NCBI GenBank assembly: GCA_005883215.1
Contig: VAYS01000010.1
Location: 1 to 64,000 of the forward strand
Origin: Actinomycetota bacterium
GTDB taxonomy: Bacteria > Actinomycetota > Thermoleophilia > Solirubrobacterales > Solirubrobacteraceae
Direction of reading: 5' to 3'
Length of the DNA: 64,000 nt
In this document: piece by piece, positions 27,044-35,529 of the stretch
Numbering within the stretch: position 1 is the stretch's first letter
How the letters are laid out: every line of letters starts with the position of its first letter
Made by a program: the position numbers and the translations under genes
The notes under the pieces: model-generated
What the model saw: only the letters and a program-made list of their open reading frames with translations
The model's database searches: none
What the model was told of the DNA's origin: nothing

Positions 27044-28324
27044 CTAGGCCGACTCTTCGCGCAGCTCGGCCTCCTGCTCCTCCTCGGGAGCCGCCTCGGT
27101 GACCAGGGTCGGGCGCAGGCCCTTCTCGATCGTCTCCTTGGTCACCACGCACTTCTTGACGTCGCGGCGGGAGGGGAGCTCGAACTGCACGTCGAGGAGT
27201 ACCTCTTCGATGATCGAGCGCAGCCCCCGTGCGCCGGTCTCGCGCTCGAGGCCCCTGTCGGCGATCGACACCAGGGCGTCGTCGGAGAAGACGAGGTCGA
27301 TCCCGTCGAAGGAGAAGAACTGCGCGAATTGCTTGACCAGGGCGTTGCGGGGCTCGGTCAGGATGCGCACCAGGTCATCGCGGGTGAGCTGGTGCACCGC
27401 CGACATCACGGGCAGGCGGCCGACGAACTCGGGGATCAGGCCGTAGGTGATCAGGTCCTCGGGCAGGCAGCGGCCGAACAGCTCGCCCGGGTCGCGTTCG
27501 GCCTTGGTCTCGATCGAGGCGCCGAAGCCCACCCCCTGATGGCCGATGCGCCGTTCGATGACCTTCTCCAGGTGGGCGAAGGCGCCGCCGCAGATGAACA
27601 GCACGTTGGTGGTGTCGATGGTGAGGAACTCCTGGTGGGGGTGCTTGCGCCCCCCCTGGGGCGGCACCGAGGCCGACGTACCCTCGAGGATCTTCAGCAG
27701 TGCCTGCTGGACCCCTTCGCCCGAGACGTCGCGGGTGATCGACGGGTTGTCGGCCTTGCGGGCGATCTTGTCCACCTCGTCGATGTAGATGATCCCCGTC
27801 TCGGCCTTCTTGACGTCGTAGTCGGCGGCCTGGATCAGCTTGAGCAGGATGTTCTCGACGTCCTCGCCCACGTAGCCGGCCTCGGTGAGCGCGGTGGCGT
27901 CGGCGATGGCGAACGGGACGTTGAGGATGCGCGCCAGCGTCTGGGCGAGCAGGGTCTTGCCGCAGCCGGTGGGCCCCAGGAGCAGGATGTTGGACTTCTG
28001 CAGCTCGATGTCGCCGTCATCGGACTGCATCATCTGGACGCGCTTGTAGTGGTTGTAGACGGCGACCGAGAGCGTGCGCTTGGACTCCTCCTGACCGACC
28101 ACGTACTCGTCGAGGACCTCGTAGATCTCGCGCGGCTTGGGCAGGTTCTCCAGATCGAACGCCGCGGGCGCGGTCAGCTCCTCGTCGATGATCTCGTTAC
28201 AGAGGTCGATGCACTCGTCGCAGATGTAGACGCCGGGACCGGCGATCAGCTTCTTGACCTGGCGCTGGGACTTGCCGCAGAAGCTGCAGAGCAGCTGTTC
28301 GTTGGAGTCGGTTGGGCGGGCCAT
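27044..28324 (-). CDS. clpX: ATP-dependent Clp protease ATP-binding subunit ClpX
   Basis: The 426-residue AAA+ unfoldase feeds ClpP. The N-terminal zinc-binding domain has CSFC (13-16) and CDEC (35-38). Walker A is GPTGCGKT, Walker B is [10 protein letters not shown], and an IGF-like ClpP-docking loop is represented by [10 protein letters not shown]. The C-terminal tail is acidic ([13 protein letters not shown]). It is located directly downstream of clpP, the usual order. Confidence 0.97.
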   Translation of the reverse strand: MARPTDSNEQLLCSFCGKSQRQVKKLIAGPGVYICDECIDLCNEIIDEELTAPAAFDLENLPKPREIYEVLDEYVVGQEESKRTLSVAVYNHYKRVQMMQSDDGDIELQKSNILLLGPTGCGKTLLAQTLARILNVPFAIADATALTEAGYVGEDVENILLKLIQAADYDVKKAETGIIYIDEVDKIARKADNPSITRDVSGEGVQQALLKILEGTSASVPPQGGRKHPHQEFLTIDTTNVLFICGGAFAHLEKVIERRIGHQGVGFGASIETKAERDPGELFGRCLPEDLITYGLIPEFVGRLPVMSAVHQLTRDDLVRILTEPRNALVKQFAQFFSFDGIDLVFSDDALVSIADRGLERETGARGLRSIIEEVLLDVQFELPSRRDVKKCVVTKETIEKGLRPTLVTEAAPEEEQEAELREESA

Positions 28325-28355
28325 GCTCTCTCTCCCCGGGCCGCGGCTCCCCGAG

Positions 28356-28940
28356 CTAGTGCTCGGAGATCACGCGATCGATGATCCCGTAATCCTTCGC
28401 CTCGTCGGAGCTCATGAAGTAGTCGCGCTCGGTGTCCTTGCGCACCTGTTCGAGGTCCTTGCTGGTGTGGTGGGCGATGATCTCGTCGAGGCGCCGGCGC
28501 ACGTCGATGATCTCCTTGGCGTGGATCTCGATATCGGTCGCCTGTCCCTGAAAGCTTGACGAGACCTGGTGGATGAGGATCTTGGCGTTGGGCAGCGCCA
28601 TGCGCTTGGTTTCGGCGCCGCCGGCGAGTAGCAGCGCGCCCATGGACATCGCGATGCCGACGCAGATCGTCTGCACGTCGGGCTTGATGAACTGCATCGT
28701 GTCGTAGACGGCCAGGCCGGCATAGACCGAGCCGCCGGGCGAGTTGATGTAGACCGAGATGTCCTTGTCCGGATCGTCGGACTCCAGGTGCAGCAGCTGG
28801 GCCACGATCAGGTTGGCGATCTGGTCGTCGATCGGCGTGCCCAGGAAGATGATGCGCTCGTTGAGCAGCCGCGAGTAGATGTCAAATGCCCGCTCGCCGC
28901 GCGACGTCTGCTCGACAACCATCGGGACAAGTGGGCTCAT
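28356..28940 (-). CDS. clpP: ATP-dependent Clp protease proteolytic subunit ClpP
   Basis: The 194-residue serine peptidase forms the ClpP barrel. Catalytic Ser99 lies in IAMSMGALL, His124 in [10 protein letters not shown], and the Asp in [10 protein letters not shown]. The start at 28940 ([20 protein letters not shown]) matches the family; a longer frame begins with an unrelated Arg/Cys-rich stretch. Only one clpP copy is in the window, whereas actinobacteria often have two; a second may lie elsewhere. Confidence 0.97.
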   Translation of the reverse strand: MSPLVPMVVEQTSRGERAFDIYSRLLNERIIFLGTPIDDQIANLIVAQLLHLESDDPDKDISVYINSPGGSVYAGLAVYDTMQFIKPDVQTICVGIAMSMGALLLAGGAETKRMALPNAKILIHQVSSSFQGQATDIEIHAKEIIDVRRRLDEIIAHHTSKDLEQVRKDTERDYFMSSDEAKDYGIIDRVISEH

Positions 28941-29092
28941 GGTCCTCGCTTTGTTTCGCCTGCCCGGCCCGATTCCTGCCTCACACCGGGCTCGGCAACT
29001 CAACGGTCGCTGCCGGGCGAGTCTACCAACCGCTCTGGGGCCACCCGCCGGCTTGTGGACGGCCGTCCGGGCCCCGGTTTACGGGCCTCTGG

Positions 29093-30541
29093 TCAGCCCT
29101 GTTCGGGAGTCCAGAGCTTGCCCGGCTCGGCGCCACCCGACGGTTTTGATTTGCCGCCGCCGACCGCGGGCTGGGCGCCCGCCTCGGTGCCCGCCTTGCC
29201 CGGGGTCCACAGCTTCTCGCGCGCGCGAGCCTGCTCGACCGGGATCGGCCGGGCGTGCTCGGCGATCAGGTCGACCGCCTGCTGGGCGGCGAGGTCCTGG
29301 CGCACCGCGTCCAGTCGCCCGGCGCGCCCGAGCATCTGCACGAGCTCGTCACTCGACTTGCCCTCGCGCTCGGCGGTGGGGCGCAGAGCATCGTGGAGAG
29401 CCGCATCGTCGGGGTGGACCTGCTCGGCCTCGATCACGGCGGCGATCACCGCCTCGCGGCGCAGGGCCTGCTCGGCGTCGGGCCGGGCCTCGGAGAGGAT
29501 CTGCTCCTCGCTCTTTCCGGCGATGTTCAGATAGGCCTCCTTGGAGATGCCCTGGTGCGAGAGCGTGTGGAGCATGCGCTCCCACAGCTCCTCGGCACGG
29601 GCTTGCACCAGGTGGGCGGGGATCTCGATCTTCGCCTGGGCCACCGCGGCGTCCAGCGCCGCCTCGCGGAACTCCTGCTCGGCCCGGCGCTCATCGGCGG
29701 CGCGCAGGCGAGCCTCGATATCGGCGCGCAGCTCCTCCAGGCTGTCCAGCCCGGCGGCGTCAACCGCGAAGTCCTCGTCGAGCTCGGGGAGGTGCTTTTC
29801 CTTGACCTCCTTGACGTCGACTTCAAAGCGCGCCTCGCGCCCGGCGAGCTCGGTGGCCCGGTAATCCTCGGGGAAGGTGAGGGTGACCGTGCGGTGCTCC
29901 CCGGCGCGGGCCCCGGTCAGCTGCTCCTCGAACCCGGGCACCAGGCGTCCCGAGCCCAACTCGAGCAGCTCGTCGCGCCCCTCGCCGCCGGCGAACGGCT
30001 CGCCGTCGACGCTGCCCGCATAGTCGATCACCACGAAGTCGCCGGCGTCCGCGGCCCGCTCGGCGGTCTCCAGCCGGGCCAGGCGCTCGCGCAGCGCCTG
30101 GAGCTCGTGCTCGACGTCCTCGGGGTCGGCCGTCGGCTCGCGTCGCGGCGCCTCCACCCCGCGGTACTCGCCCAGCCCAGCCTTGGGCAGCACGCCGATC
30201 TCGATGGAGAAGGTCAGCGACTCTCCCTCGCCGGGCAGGCTGTCGAGGTCGAGCTCGGGATCACCCACCGGCTCGATGCCCGAGGCGTCGATCGCCGCCA
30301 CGTACCAGCGCCCGAGACTGTCGCGGACCGTCTGGTCGAGCACCGCGTCGCGGCCGATCCGGCGAATGACCACCGGGGCGGGGACCTTGCCCTTGCGAAA
30401 GCCCGGGATACGCAGATCGCGCCCCAGAGCCCGGGCCTTCTGCTCGAGGCGGCGCTGGACCTCGGTGGCCGGGACCTCCGCCTGCACGCGCACGCGCGAC
30501 TCGGGAAGCTCGGTGACGGTGGCCGTGATCTCGCCTGCCAT
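29093..30541 (-). CDS. tig: Trigger factor
   Basis: The 482-residue ribosome-associated chaperone has an N-terminal ribosome-binding domain with the signature IPGFRKGKVP (GFRxGKxP), a PPIase (FKBP-like) domain near residues 150-240 (FVVIDYAGSVDGEPFAGG), and a long helical C-terminal domain. The last ~45 residues are a low-complexity tail containing KLWTP twice. Translation starts at ATG 30541. tig-clpP-clpX is a conserved protein quality-control cluster. Confidence 0.96.
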   Translation of the reverse strand: MAGEITATVTELPESRVRVQAEVPATEVQRRLEQKARALGRDLRIPGFRKGKVPAPVVIRRIGRDAVLDQTVRDSLGRWYVAAIDASGIEPVGDPELDLDSLPGEGESLTFSIEIGVLPKAGLGEYRGVEAPRREPTADPEDVEHELQALRERLARLETAERAADAGDFVVIDYAGSVDGEPFAGGEGRDELLELGSGRLVPGFEEQLTGARAGEHRTVTLTFPEDYRATELAGREARFEVDVKEVKEKHLPELDEDFAVDAAGLDSLEELRADIEARLRAADERRAEQEFREAALDAAVAQAKIEIPAHLVQARAEELWERMLHTLSHQGISKEAYLNIAGKSEEQILSEARPDAEQALRREAVIAAVIEAEQVHPDDAALHDALRPTAEREGKSSDELVQMLGRAGRLDAVRQDLAAQQAVDLIAEHARPIPVEQARAREKLWTPGKAGTEAGAQPAVGGGKSKPSGGAEPGKLWTPEQG

Positions 30542-30567
30542 CAAGGCGGCAACGATAGCTTCCCGCC

Positions 30568-30738
30568 GTGGCCTCCCCCGAGAACGGCAGGCGGCGCGGT
30601 CCCCGCGCGTGGCGCGTACAAGCCTGGTGGTACACCGGGCCGGCCGGGCACCTGGTCGCCGGCGCGCTGGACGTGGCCGCGCTGCTGATCAGGCTGCTGT
30701 GGGCGCGGGTGCGCGGCCGGAGGGTCGAATGGTTCTGA
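30568..30738 (+). CDS. Small basic protein divergent from tig
   Basis: A 56-residue frame starts with GTG at 30568, 26 bases from the divergent tig start. It has an Arg-rich N-terminus, a WWYTGPAGHLVAGALD segment and a short hydrophobic helix (VAALLIRLLWARVRG), ending RRVEWF. Nearly all third codon positions are G or C, as in genuine genes here, although other frames are also GC-rich. There is no strong ribosome-binding site. A membrane-associated peptide is possible; the function is unknown. Confidence 0.45.
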   Translation: MASPENGRRRGPRAWRVQAWWYTGPAGHLVAGALDVAALLIRLLWARVRGRRVEWF

Positions 30739-30782
30739 GGGAGACGACGGCGGTTGAGAACGGGGCCCGAAGGGGCCCCTGT

Positions 30783-32207
30783 CTATTCCCTGAGCGCGAA
30801 CAGGGGCCAGGGGAAGGGGATGCCCTTGAGCTCGTGCTCGCCCCGCGCCTCGAAGCTCAGACCCGAGCCCAGGGCCGAGCCGGTGGTGGTGCCCGAGGCC
30901 AGCACCTCGCACGGGCCAGCGAGGTTGGCGATGCGCGAGGCGAGGTGGACCGCCATCCCGCCGATGTCGTCGCCGATGATCTCGCACTCGCCGGTGTGCA
31001 GACCCACGCGGATCTCGAGTCCGGACTCGCGCACCGAGTCGACGATCGCGCTCGCGCAGTGCAGGGCCCGGGTGGGAGGTCCCTCGAACGTGGCCAGGAA
31101 GCTGTCGCCGATCGTCTTTACCTCGCGGCCCCCGTAGCGGTCGAGCTCGCGGCGCACGCTGGCGTCGTGGGCGGCGAGCAGCTCGCGCCAGCGGCCGTCG
31201 CCGAGCTGCGCGGCCTGCTTGGTCGCGTCGACGATGTCGGTGAAGACGACGGTCAGCAGCGCGCGTGCCGGGCCCGCCCCGCGGCGACCACCGGTGATGA
31301 ACTCCTCGATCTCCTCCAGGATCGGCTCGGTGTCGCCGGCGGTCATCAAGTCGTCGACGCCTTCGAGCTCCACGTAGTGGGCGCCCGGGATCTGCTCGGC
31401 GGCAAAGCGCGAGTGCCGCACGTCGATGAACGCGTCGTCGCGGCGGTGCATGACCAGGGTGGGAACGTCGATGCGGGGCAGCAGCTCGCGCACGTCCTGG
31501 TCCTGGGAGGCACGGACGAACTGAAGCATCGACCCCGGGCTCACCGACAGGCGCTCGAGGCGCCCGAACCAGTCCAGGAAGCGGGCGTCCTGAGCCCGGC
31601 TGGGGGCCAGCCGCTGGCCCTGGGCGCCGGTCCCCCACTGCGCCGCCGTCTCGGTGAAGAGGGCGTCGCGCTCCTCCGGGGTGTGGGTCCAGTCGTAGTC
31701 GGGCGCCGCCGTATTGCGCATGATCGGGGCGTAGAAGATCAGGCCCCCCACCTGCTTGGGCCGGTCGATGGCCACCTGGACGGCGAGCGGCGCGCCCCCG
31801 GCGAGGGCGAACAGGATCGCCCGCTGCGAGCCGGCGGCATTGAGCACAGCGCACACGTCGGCGCACTCCTCGGCGAGCCCGGGGGGCTCGGCGGTGCGGT
31901 CAGACATCCCCACCCCGCGCCGGTCGAACATGATCACCCGGGCGAACGAGCCGACCCGCTCAAAGAAGCGCGCGACGGAAGGGTCCTCCCAGATGTGCTC
32001 GACGTGCCAGATCCAGCCGGGCACGATCAGGGCGTCGGTCTCGCCCTCGCCGTAAACCTGGTAGGCGAGGTTCAGATCCCCGCTGCGCGCGTACTGGGTC
32101 TGGGGCGGGAACGCGTGGGGGCGCAGGCGCTGATGCGCCGGCGCCCCCTCTCCGAAGGCGGGCCGTAGCGCCGGCCCTGCGCCCGTCTGGGGAGGCGAGC
32201 TGCTCAC
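30783..32207 (-). CDS. Alpha/beta-hydrolase-like sensor fused to class III adenylate cyclase
   Basis: The 474-residue protein has an alpha/beta-hydrolase domain (about 40-305) and a class III cyclase domain (about 315-474). The cyclase has both metal Asp residues (Asp324 in VFTDIV, Asp368 in TIGDSF), a substrate Lys364, and transition-state Arg425 with His421 in place of Asn. In the hydrolase domain the nucleophile elbow reads ALAGG with Ala136 where Ser is expected. The late catalytic His is also missing (EGVDDLM). It therefore looks like a ligand-sensing pseudo-hydrolase that controls cAMP synthesis. GTG at 32207 overlaps the sodA stop (GTGA). Confidence 0.88.
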   Translation of the reverse strand: MSSSPPQTGAGPALRPAFGEGAPAHQRLRPHAFPPQTQYARSGDLNLAYQVYGEGETDALIVPGWIWHVEHIWEDPSVARFFERVGSFARVIMFDRRGVGMSDRTAEPPGLAEECADVCAVLNAAGSQRAILFALAGGAPLAVQVAIDRPKQVGGLIFYAPIMRNTAAPDYDWTHTPEERDALFTETAAQWGTGAQGQRLAPSRAQDARFLDWFGRLERLSVSPGSMLQFVRASQDQDVRELLPRIDVPTLVMHRRDDAFIDVRHSRFAAEQIPGAHYVELEGVDDLMTAGDTEPILEEIEEFITGGRRGAGPARALLTVVFTDIVDATKQAAQLGDGRWRELLAAHDASVRRELDRYGGREVKTIGDSFLATFEGPPTRALHCASAIVDSVRESGLEIRVGLHTGECEIIGDDIGGMAVHLASRIANLAGPCEVLASGTTTGSALGSGLSFEARGEHELKGIPFPWPLFALRE

Positions 32208-32815
32208 CCGCCGCCGGCCTCGCCGTAGCGCTCGGCGACCTTGCCCCAGTCGACCACGTTCCACCACGCCTTCAGGTACTCGGGGCGCCGGTTCTGGTAG
32301 GTGAGGTAGTAGGCGTGCTCCCATACGTCGTTGCCCAGCAGGGGGATCGCGCCCTCCATCAGCGGGTTGTCCTGGTTGGGCGTGGAGGTGACCTCGAGCT
32401 TGCCGTCGCGGGTCACCAGCCAGGCCCAGCCCGAGCCGAAGCGATTGACGCCCGCCTGCTCGAACTGCTCCTTGAACGCGTCGAGCGAGCCGAACTCGTT
32501 GCCGATCGCGCCGGCCAGGTCGCCGTCGGGGTCGCCCCCGCCGTCCGGGCTCATCGACTCCCAGAACAGGCTGTGGTTGAGGTGACCGCCGCCGTTGTTG
32601 CGCACGACCTGGCGCTTGTCTTCGGGCAGCGAGTCGAGCTTGGTGACGACGTCCTCGGCCGGGGCGTCGGCCAGGTCGGTCCCCTCGAGCGCGCCGTTGG
32701 CCTTGTCCACGTAGGCCTGATGGTGCTTGTCGTGGTGAAGCCGCATCGTCTGCTCGTCGATGTGGGGCTCCAGCGCGGCATAGTCGTAGGGAAGCGGCGG
32801 GACTTCGAAGGGCAT
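32204..32815 (-). CDS. sodA: Superoxide dismutase (Mn/Fe family)
   Basis: The 203-residue enzyme dismutates superoxide. Metal ligands are visible: His27 in LHHDKHH, a His in [11 protein letters not shown], and Asp and His in [10 protein letters not shown]. The sequence is of the Mn/Fe type; the metal cannot be assigned by eye. ATG at 32815 is preceded by AAAGGAG. No signal peptide is present, so it is cytoplasmic. Its stop overlaps the start of the cyclase gene, so the two are translated together. Confidence 0.96.
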   Translation of the reverse strand: MPFEVPPLPYDYAALEPHIDEQTMRLHHDKHHQAYVDKANGALEGTDLADAPAEDVVTKLDSLPEDKRQVVRNNGGGHLNHSLFWESMSPDGGGDPDGDLAGAIGNEFGSLDAFKEQFEQAGVNRFGSGWAWLVTRDGKLEVTSTPNQDNPLMEGAIPLLGNDVWEHAYYLTYQNRRPEYLKAWWNVVDWGKVAERYGEAGGG

Positions 32816-33125
32816 CGGGGCTCCTTTGTCGGTTCGCGAACAGGGCCTGCGGCGACGATAGCGCCGAGGGCGCGCGGGCACCTGCCCGCCGGCCGGGTTT
32901 CGGCCAGCTTGTGACATGCCAGCTACAGCTAGCCGCCAGCGGCGGTGCAGCTCACCGCCGTCGCTCCTTCCTCACCCTCGAGCTAGCGCGGTGACGCGAA
33001 CGGAAGGGCGGTGATGCGCTCCTCTGTCCCCAGCCCCCGGACGAGCAGGTCGTAGATGTCGTGCTGGGGTGGGCGACCGTCCGGGCGCTACCGGCGCGAA
33101 GCCCGAGCTGGGCAGTTCTATTGAG
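32816..33125. other. Intergenic region upstream of sodA, no convincing gene
   Basis: This 310-base stretch holds the sodA leader and promoter region and then lies downstream of the leftward tRNA-His. On the minus strand a short open stretch (about 33100 to 32995) reads PPQHDIYDLLVRGLGTEER before a stop, but an in-frame stop also lies just upstream. It could be the decayed end of a gene. No terminator-like hairpin with a T-tract was found. Confidence 0.4.
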
Positions 33126-33199
33126 GGTGAGCGACCGGACTCGAACCGGCGACCGCCTGGACCACAACCAGGAGCTCTACCAACTGAGCTACGCCCACC
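33126..33199 (-). tRNA. tRNA-His (anticodon GTG)
   Basis: Read on the minus strand, the acceptor stem GTGGGCG/CGCTCAC is complete with an extra encoded G at -1 (33199) opposite C73, the histidine-specific feature. The D arm is GCTC/GAGC, the anticodon stem CCTGG/CCAGG with loop TTGTGGT (anticodon GTG), and the T loop is TTCGAGT. CCA is not encoded. Confidence 0.95.
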
Positions 33200-33277
33200 A
33201 GGCTATACGGCGGAATGTAGCGCGCGGCCGCCCGCCCGACCTGCGGGGCCGCGCGCCCGACCGTTGTCCTGATAGCC

Positions 33278-33511
33278 CTAGACCGCGACCGGGGGTACCG
33301 GCACGACCGGCGGTACCTCGGTATCCGGCTCGCGCTTGAGTCGCAGGCTCTCGGAACCCTCATCCCATTCGGCGCGCCACCCGTGACCCCGCTCCTCGTG
33401 GTGCTTGGGGTCAGATGCGCCGTGCTCGAAGCGACGGCCGGACCGGTCCATGGGCTGGGCGGCGCCGTCCGTAGCCCGAGGCTCCGTCAGCACACCCGCC
33501 TGGCTGCCCAT
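33278..33511 (-). CDS. Small hydrophilic hypothetical protein
   Basis: This 77-residue protein is rich in charged residues, with ERGHGWRAEWDEGSESLRLK in the middle and a Pro/Val-rich end (VPPVVPVPPVAV). It has no Cys, no membrane segment and no known motif. The start at ATG 33511 is strongly supported by GGAGGAG immediately upstream. It is divergent from the CsbD gene. A stress-related role is only suggested by the neighbours. Confidence 0.7.
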   Translation of the reverse strand: MGSQAGVLTEPRATDGAAQPMDRSGRRFEHGASDPKHHEERGHGWRAEWDEGSESLRLKREPDTEVPPVVPVPPVAV

Positions 33512-33624
33512 CTCTCTCCTCCAGTGACCCTCACCGAACTACGCCGGACCGGCCGAGGGATCCAAACCGGTCGGGCAACGCCAAGCCTATCGCGGCCTCG
33601 CCCTCGGCGCCAGCTCAGCCTCGG

Positions 33625-33649
33625 GTTGAGGGTCCCACGCCGCGGGTAG
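33625..33649 (+). promoter_or_regulatory. Possible alternative-sigma (sigma-B/F-like) promoter before csbD
   Basis: GTTG at 33625 and GGGTAG at 33644 are separated by 15 bases. This resembles the GTTT/GGGTAT pattern of sigma-B/sigma-F promoters, about 60 bases before the CsbD start. CsbD genes belong to the sigma-B regulon in Bacillus, which makes the match worth noting. Two mismatches keep confidence low. Confidence 0.3.
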
Positions 33650-33708
33650 CCCGAGACATGAGACGCGCGGCTCGCGCAGTACGACATGCCGCGCGGGAAA
33701 GGAAGCCA

Positions 33709-33897
33709 ATGAGCATCATCGACAAGATCACTGGCCGCACCAAGAAGGCGGCGGGAGACCTCGCCGACGACCCGTCGCTGCGCCGCGAAGGCCGACGGGA
33801 GGAGGCAAAGGGCGAGGCCAAGGAGGAGCTCGGCGGCGCTCAGGAGAAGGTCGAGCGCAAGGCCGAGGAGGTCGCCAACCTCGAGCGCAAGACCTGA
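33709..33897 (+). CDS. CsbD-like stress protein
   Basis: The 62-residue hydrophilic protein starts MSIIDKITGRTKKAAGDLAD and continues with Lys/Glu/Ala-rich helices (EEAKGEAKEELGGAQEKVER), the CsbD family pattern. ATG at 33709 follows AAAGGAAG. CsbD proteins are abundant under general stress and the molecular function is not settled. A sigma-B-like promoter lies upstream and a strong hairpin terminator downstream, so it is probably a single-gene transcript. Confidence 0.9.
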   Translation: MSIIDKITGRTKKAAGDLADDPSLRREGRREEAKGEAKEELGGAQEKVERKAEEVANLERKT

Positions 33898-33933
33898 GCC
33901 GCCGACCGGCCTGAAAACGGGCAGATTCGCAGC

Positions 33934-33972
33934 GCGAGAGCCGCCCGGCAAGGCGGCTCTCGCCGTTTATTG
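33934..33972 (+). terminator. Rho-independent terminator after csbD
   Basis: GCGAGAGCCGCC (33934-33945) pairs perfectly with GGCGGCTCTCGC (33952-33963) around a 6-base loop, and CGTTTATT follows. The 12-bp stem lies 36 bases after the CsbD stop. Confidence 0.8.
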
Positions 33973-34056
33973 GAGGTTTGGGCGAGGCTTAACGCTTCTG
34001 GCACCCAGGCACTGATTGGCGAGGCTCACTTAGCGGTAATAGCTCCCTAGAGGGCT

Positions 34057-34803
34057 ATGGATCTGACCCCGCCCACCAGCCGGATAATCCGGGTCCTGGA
34101 GGCCGACCCCGGCCTCGCCGATGGGCTCGACGACGAGGAGCTGCGCGTACTGCTACCTACTGCGGTGGCCCGGGTGCAGATCGTCGAGCCAGGCGAGTGG
34201 GCTCCGCCCGAGGATCCCCAGCCTCACCGCGACCACATCGGCCTGCTCGTCGTTCGGGGGCTGGTGACTCGCACGCTCTCGGTCGACGGTCGCGACTTCA
34301 CCGAGCTGCTCGGCGACGGTGACCTGCTGCGGCCGTGGCAGGAGTCCGAGTCGTGGCCCTCGGTTCGCACCGAGCGCCGCTGGCACATGCTGACCCGCAG
34401 CGAGCTCGGCGTGCTGGACGGCCGCTTCGCCATGGCCATCGGAGGATCACCTCGCGTGCAGGCGGCGATCGTCGCGCGGGCCGTGGCGCGCTCGCGCGCG
34501 CTCGCCTTCTACCTCGCGGTGTCGCACATCCGCCGCGTCGAACAGCGCCTGCTGGTGATGCTGTGGCACTTCGCCGAGCGGTGGGGGCGCGTGGGCCCCC
34601 AAGGGGTGGTGCTCGGCGTGCGCCTGACCCACGAGACGCTCGGGCGGGTGGTTGGAGCGCGCAGGCCGACCGTGACCACCGCCTTGACCCAGCTGATGGA
34701 GCAGGGCCTGGTGTCGCGTACGCCCGACCGCCGGCTGATCCTTCACGGCGATCCGCCCAGAGGCCTGCACGGCGTCGCGCTGACCCAGGCCGCCAGCTCC
34801 TGA
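34057..34803 (+). CDS. Crp/Fnr family transcriptional regulator
   Basis: The 248-residue protein has an N-terminal cyclic-nucleotide-binding-like beta domain (about 25-130) and a winged helix-turn-helix in the C-terminal third (LTHETLGRVVGARRPTVTTA). The effector domain lacks the PBC signature GExA/RT(S/T) needed for canonical cAMP binding, so the signal is unclear. It lies between the CsbD gene and a PRC-barrel-like gene on the same strand. Its nearness to an adenylate cyclase gene (30783-32207) is suggestive, but the missing cassette argues against direct cAMP binding. Confidence 0.88.
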   Translation: MDLTPPTSRIIRVLEADPGLADGLDDEELRVLLPTAVARVQIVEPGEWAPPEDPQPHRDHIGLLVVRGLVTRTLSVDGRDFTELLGDGDLLRPWQESESWPSVRTERRWHMLTRSELGVLDGRFAMAIGGSPRVQAAIVARAVARSRALAFYLAVSHIRRVEQRLLVMLWHFAERWGRVGPQGVVLGVRLTHETLGRVVGARRPTVTTALTQLMEQGLVSRTPDRRLILHGDPPRGLHGVALTQAASS

Positions 34804-34920
34804 TTCGGCCTGGCGAGGCGGGGACGCAGCCCCCGGCGCCCGCTGCCCTTGGCTAAGCGCTCGCCGGTCCGTAAAGTGGGGGCCGAGTTGGGAGGGAGGT
34901 CGCCGCGGAAAGGACTCTCC

Positions 34921-35496
34921 GTGACCCCCTGGGAAGACAAAGCCAACGACGGAGCCGGTCGCTCGGCGGTAGCGGAGGAGGTCACCCCGCCGGGTGAGCT
35001 CGCGCCCCACACGCGCGAGGCCCAAGAGCTCGAGCGCCTGCTGGGCTGGACGGGATCTCGCCTGGAGGACGCCGAAGGCCGGCTGCTCGGCACGATCGAG
35101 GCGGTCTTCGTGGATCGCCAGAGCGGCAGCGGGCAGTGGCTGCTCCTGGCCCGGCACCGCCTGCTCGTGCCGATCGCCGGCGCGCGCGCGAGCAGCGGCC
35201 GGGTGTCGATCCCCTACCCGCGCTCACAGGTGCAATCTGGGCCGCGCACGGTGACCATGAACTTGCTCACCGCTCGCATCGAGCGCGCGCTATGCGAGCA
35301 CTATCAGCTCCCTCCCACGCGCGGCGCTCGCTTGTCGACCTGGGAGCGCCGCGCCACCAGCTCGCGCGCGTACCTCGTGACCGGCCGAGCCAATTGGCTC
35401 AACACCGTGCGCTGGGAGCCTGGGCCACGCCTGCTCGGCGTCGAGCGTCGCGCGGGCGGCGACCGGCGCATGGCGCCGAGCGCGCCGGCGGGCTGA
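34921..35496 (+). CDS. Hypothetical protein with PRC-barrel-like domain
   Basis: The 191-residue protein contains one PRC-barrel-like segment at about residues 45-115 (GSRLEDAEGRLLGTIEAVFV then WLLLARHRLLVPIAGA). A helical Arg-rich C-terminal half follows with a conserved-looking WERRATSS stretch. GTG at 34921 is preceded by AAAGGA at suitable distance; an upstream TTG could add 24 residues. No enzyme motif is visible. It is followed after 33 bases by the channel-like membrane gene. Confidence 0.7.
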   Translation: MTPWEDKANDGAGRSAVAEEVTPPGELAPHTREAQELERLLGWTGSRLEDAEGRLLGTIEAVFVDRQSGSGQWLLLARHRLLVPIAGARASSGRVSIPYPRSQVQSGPRTVTMNLLTARIERALCEHYQLPPTRGARLSTWERRATSSRAYLVTGRANWLNTVRWEPGPRLLGVERRAGGDRRMAPSAPAG

Positions 35497-35529
35497 CGCC
35501 GCGGCGGGCACTGACCGTAGGCTTGCGCC

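Noticed and set aside
33061-33363. Frames across tRNA-His, for example one ending GVAQLVELLVVVQAVAGSSP
   Set aside because: This is the well-known translation of a tRNA gene, not a protein.
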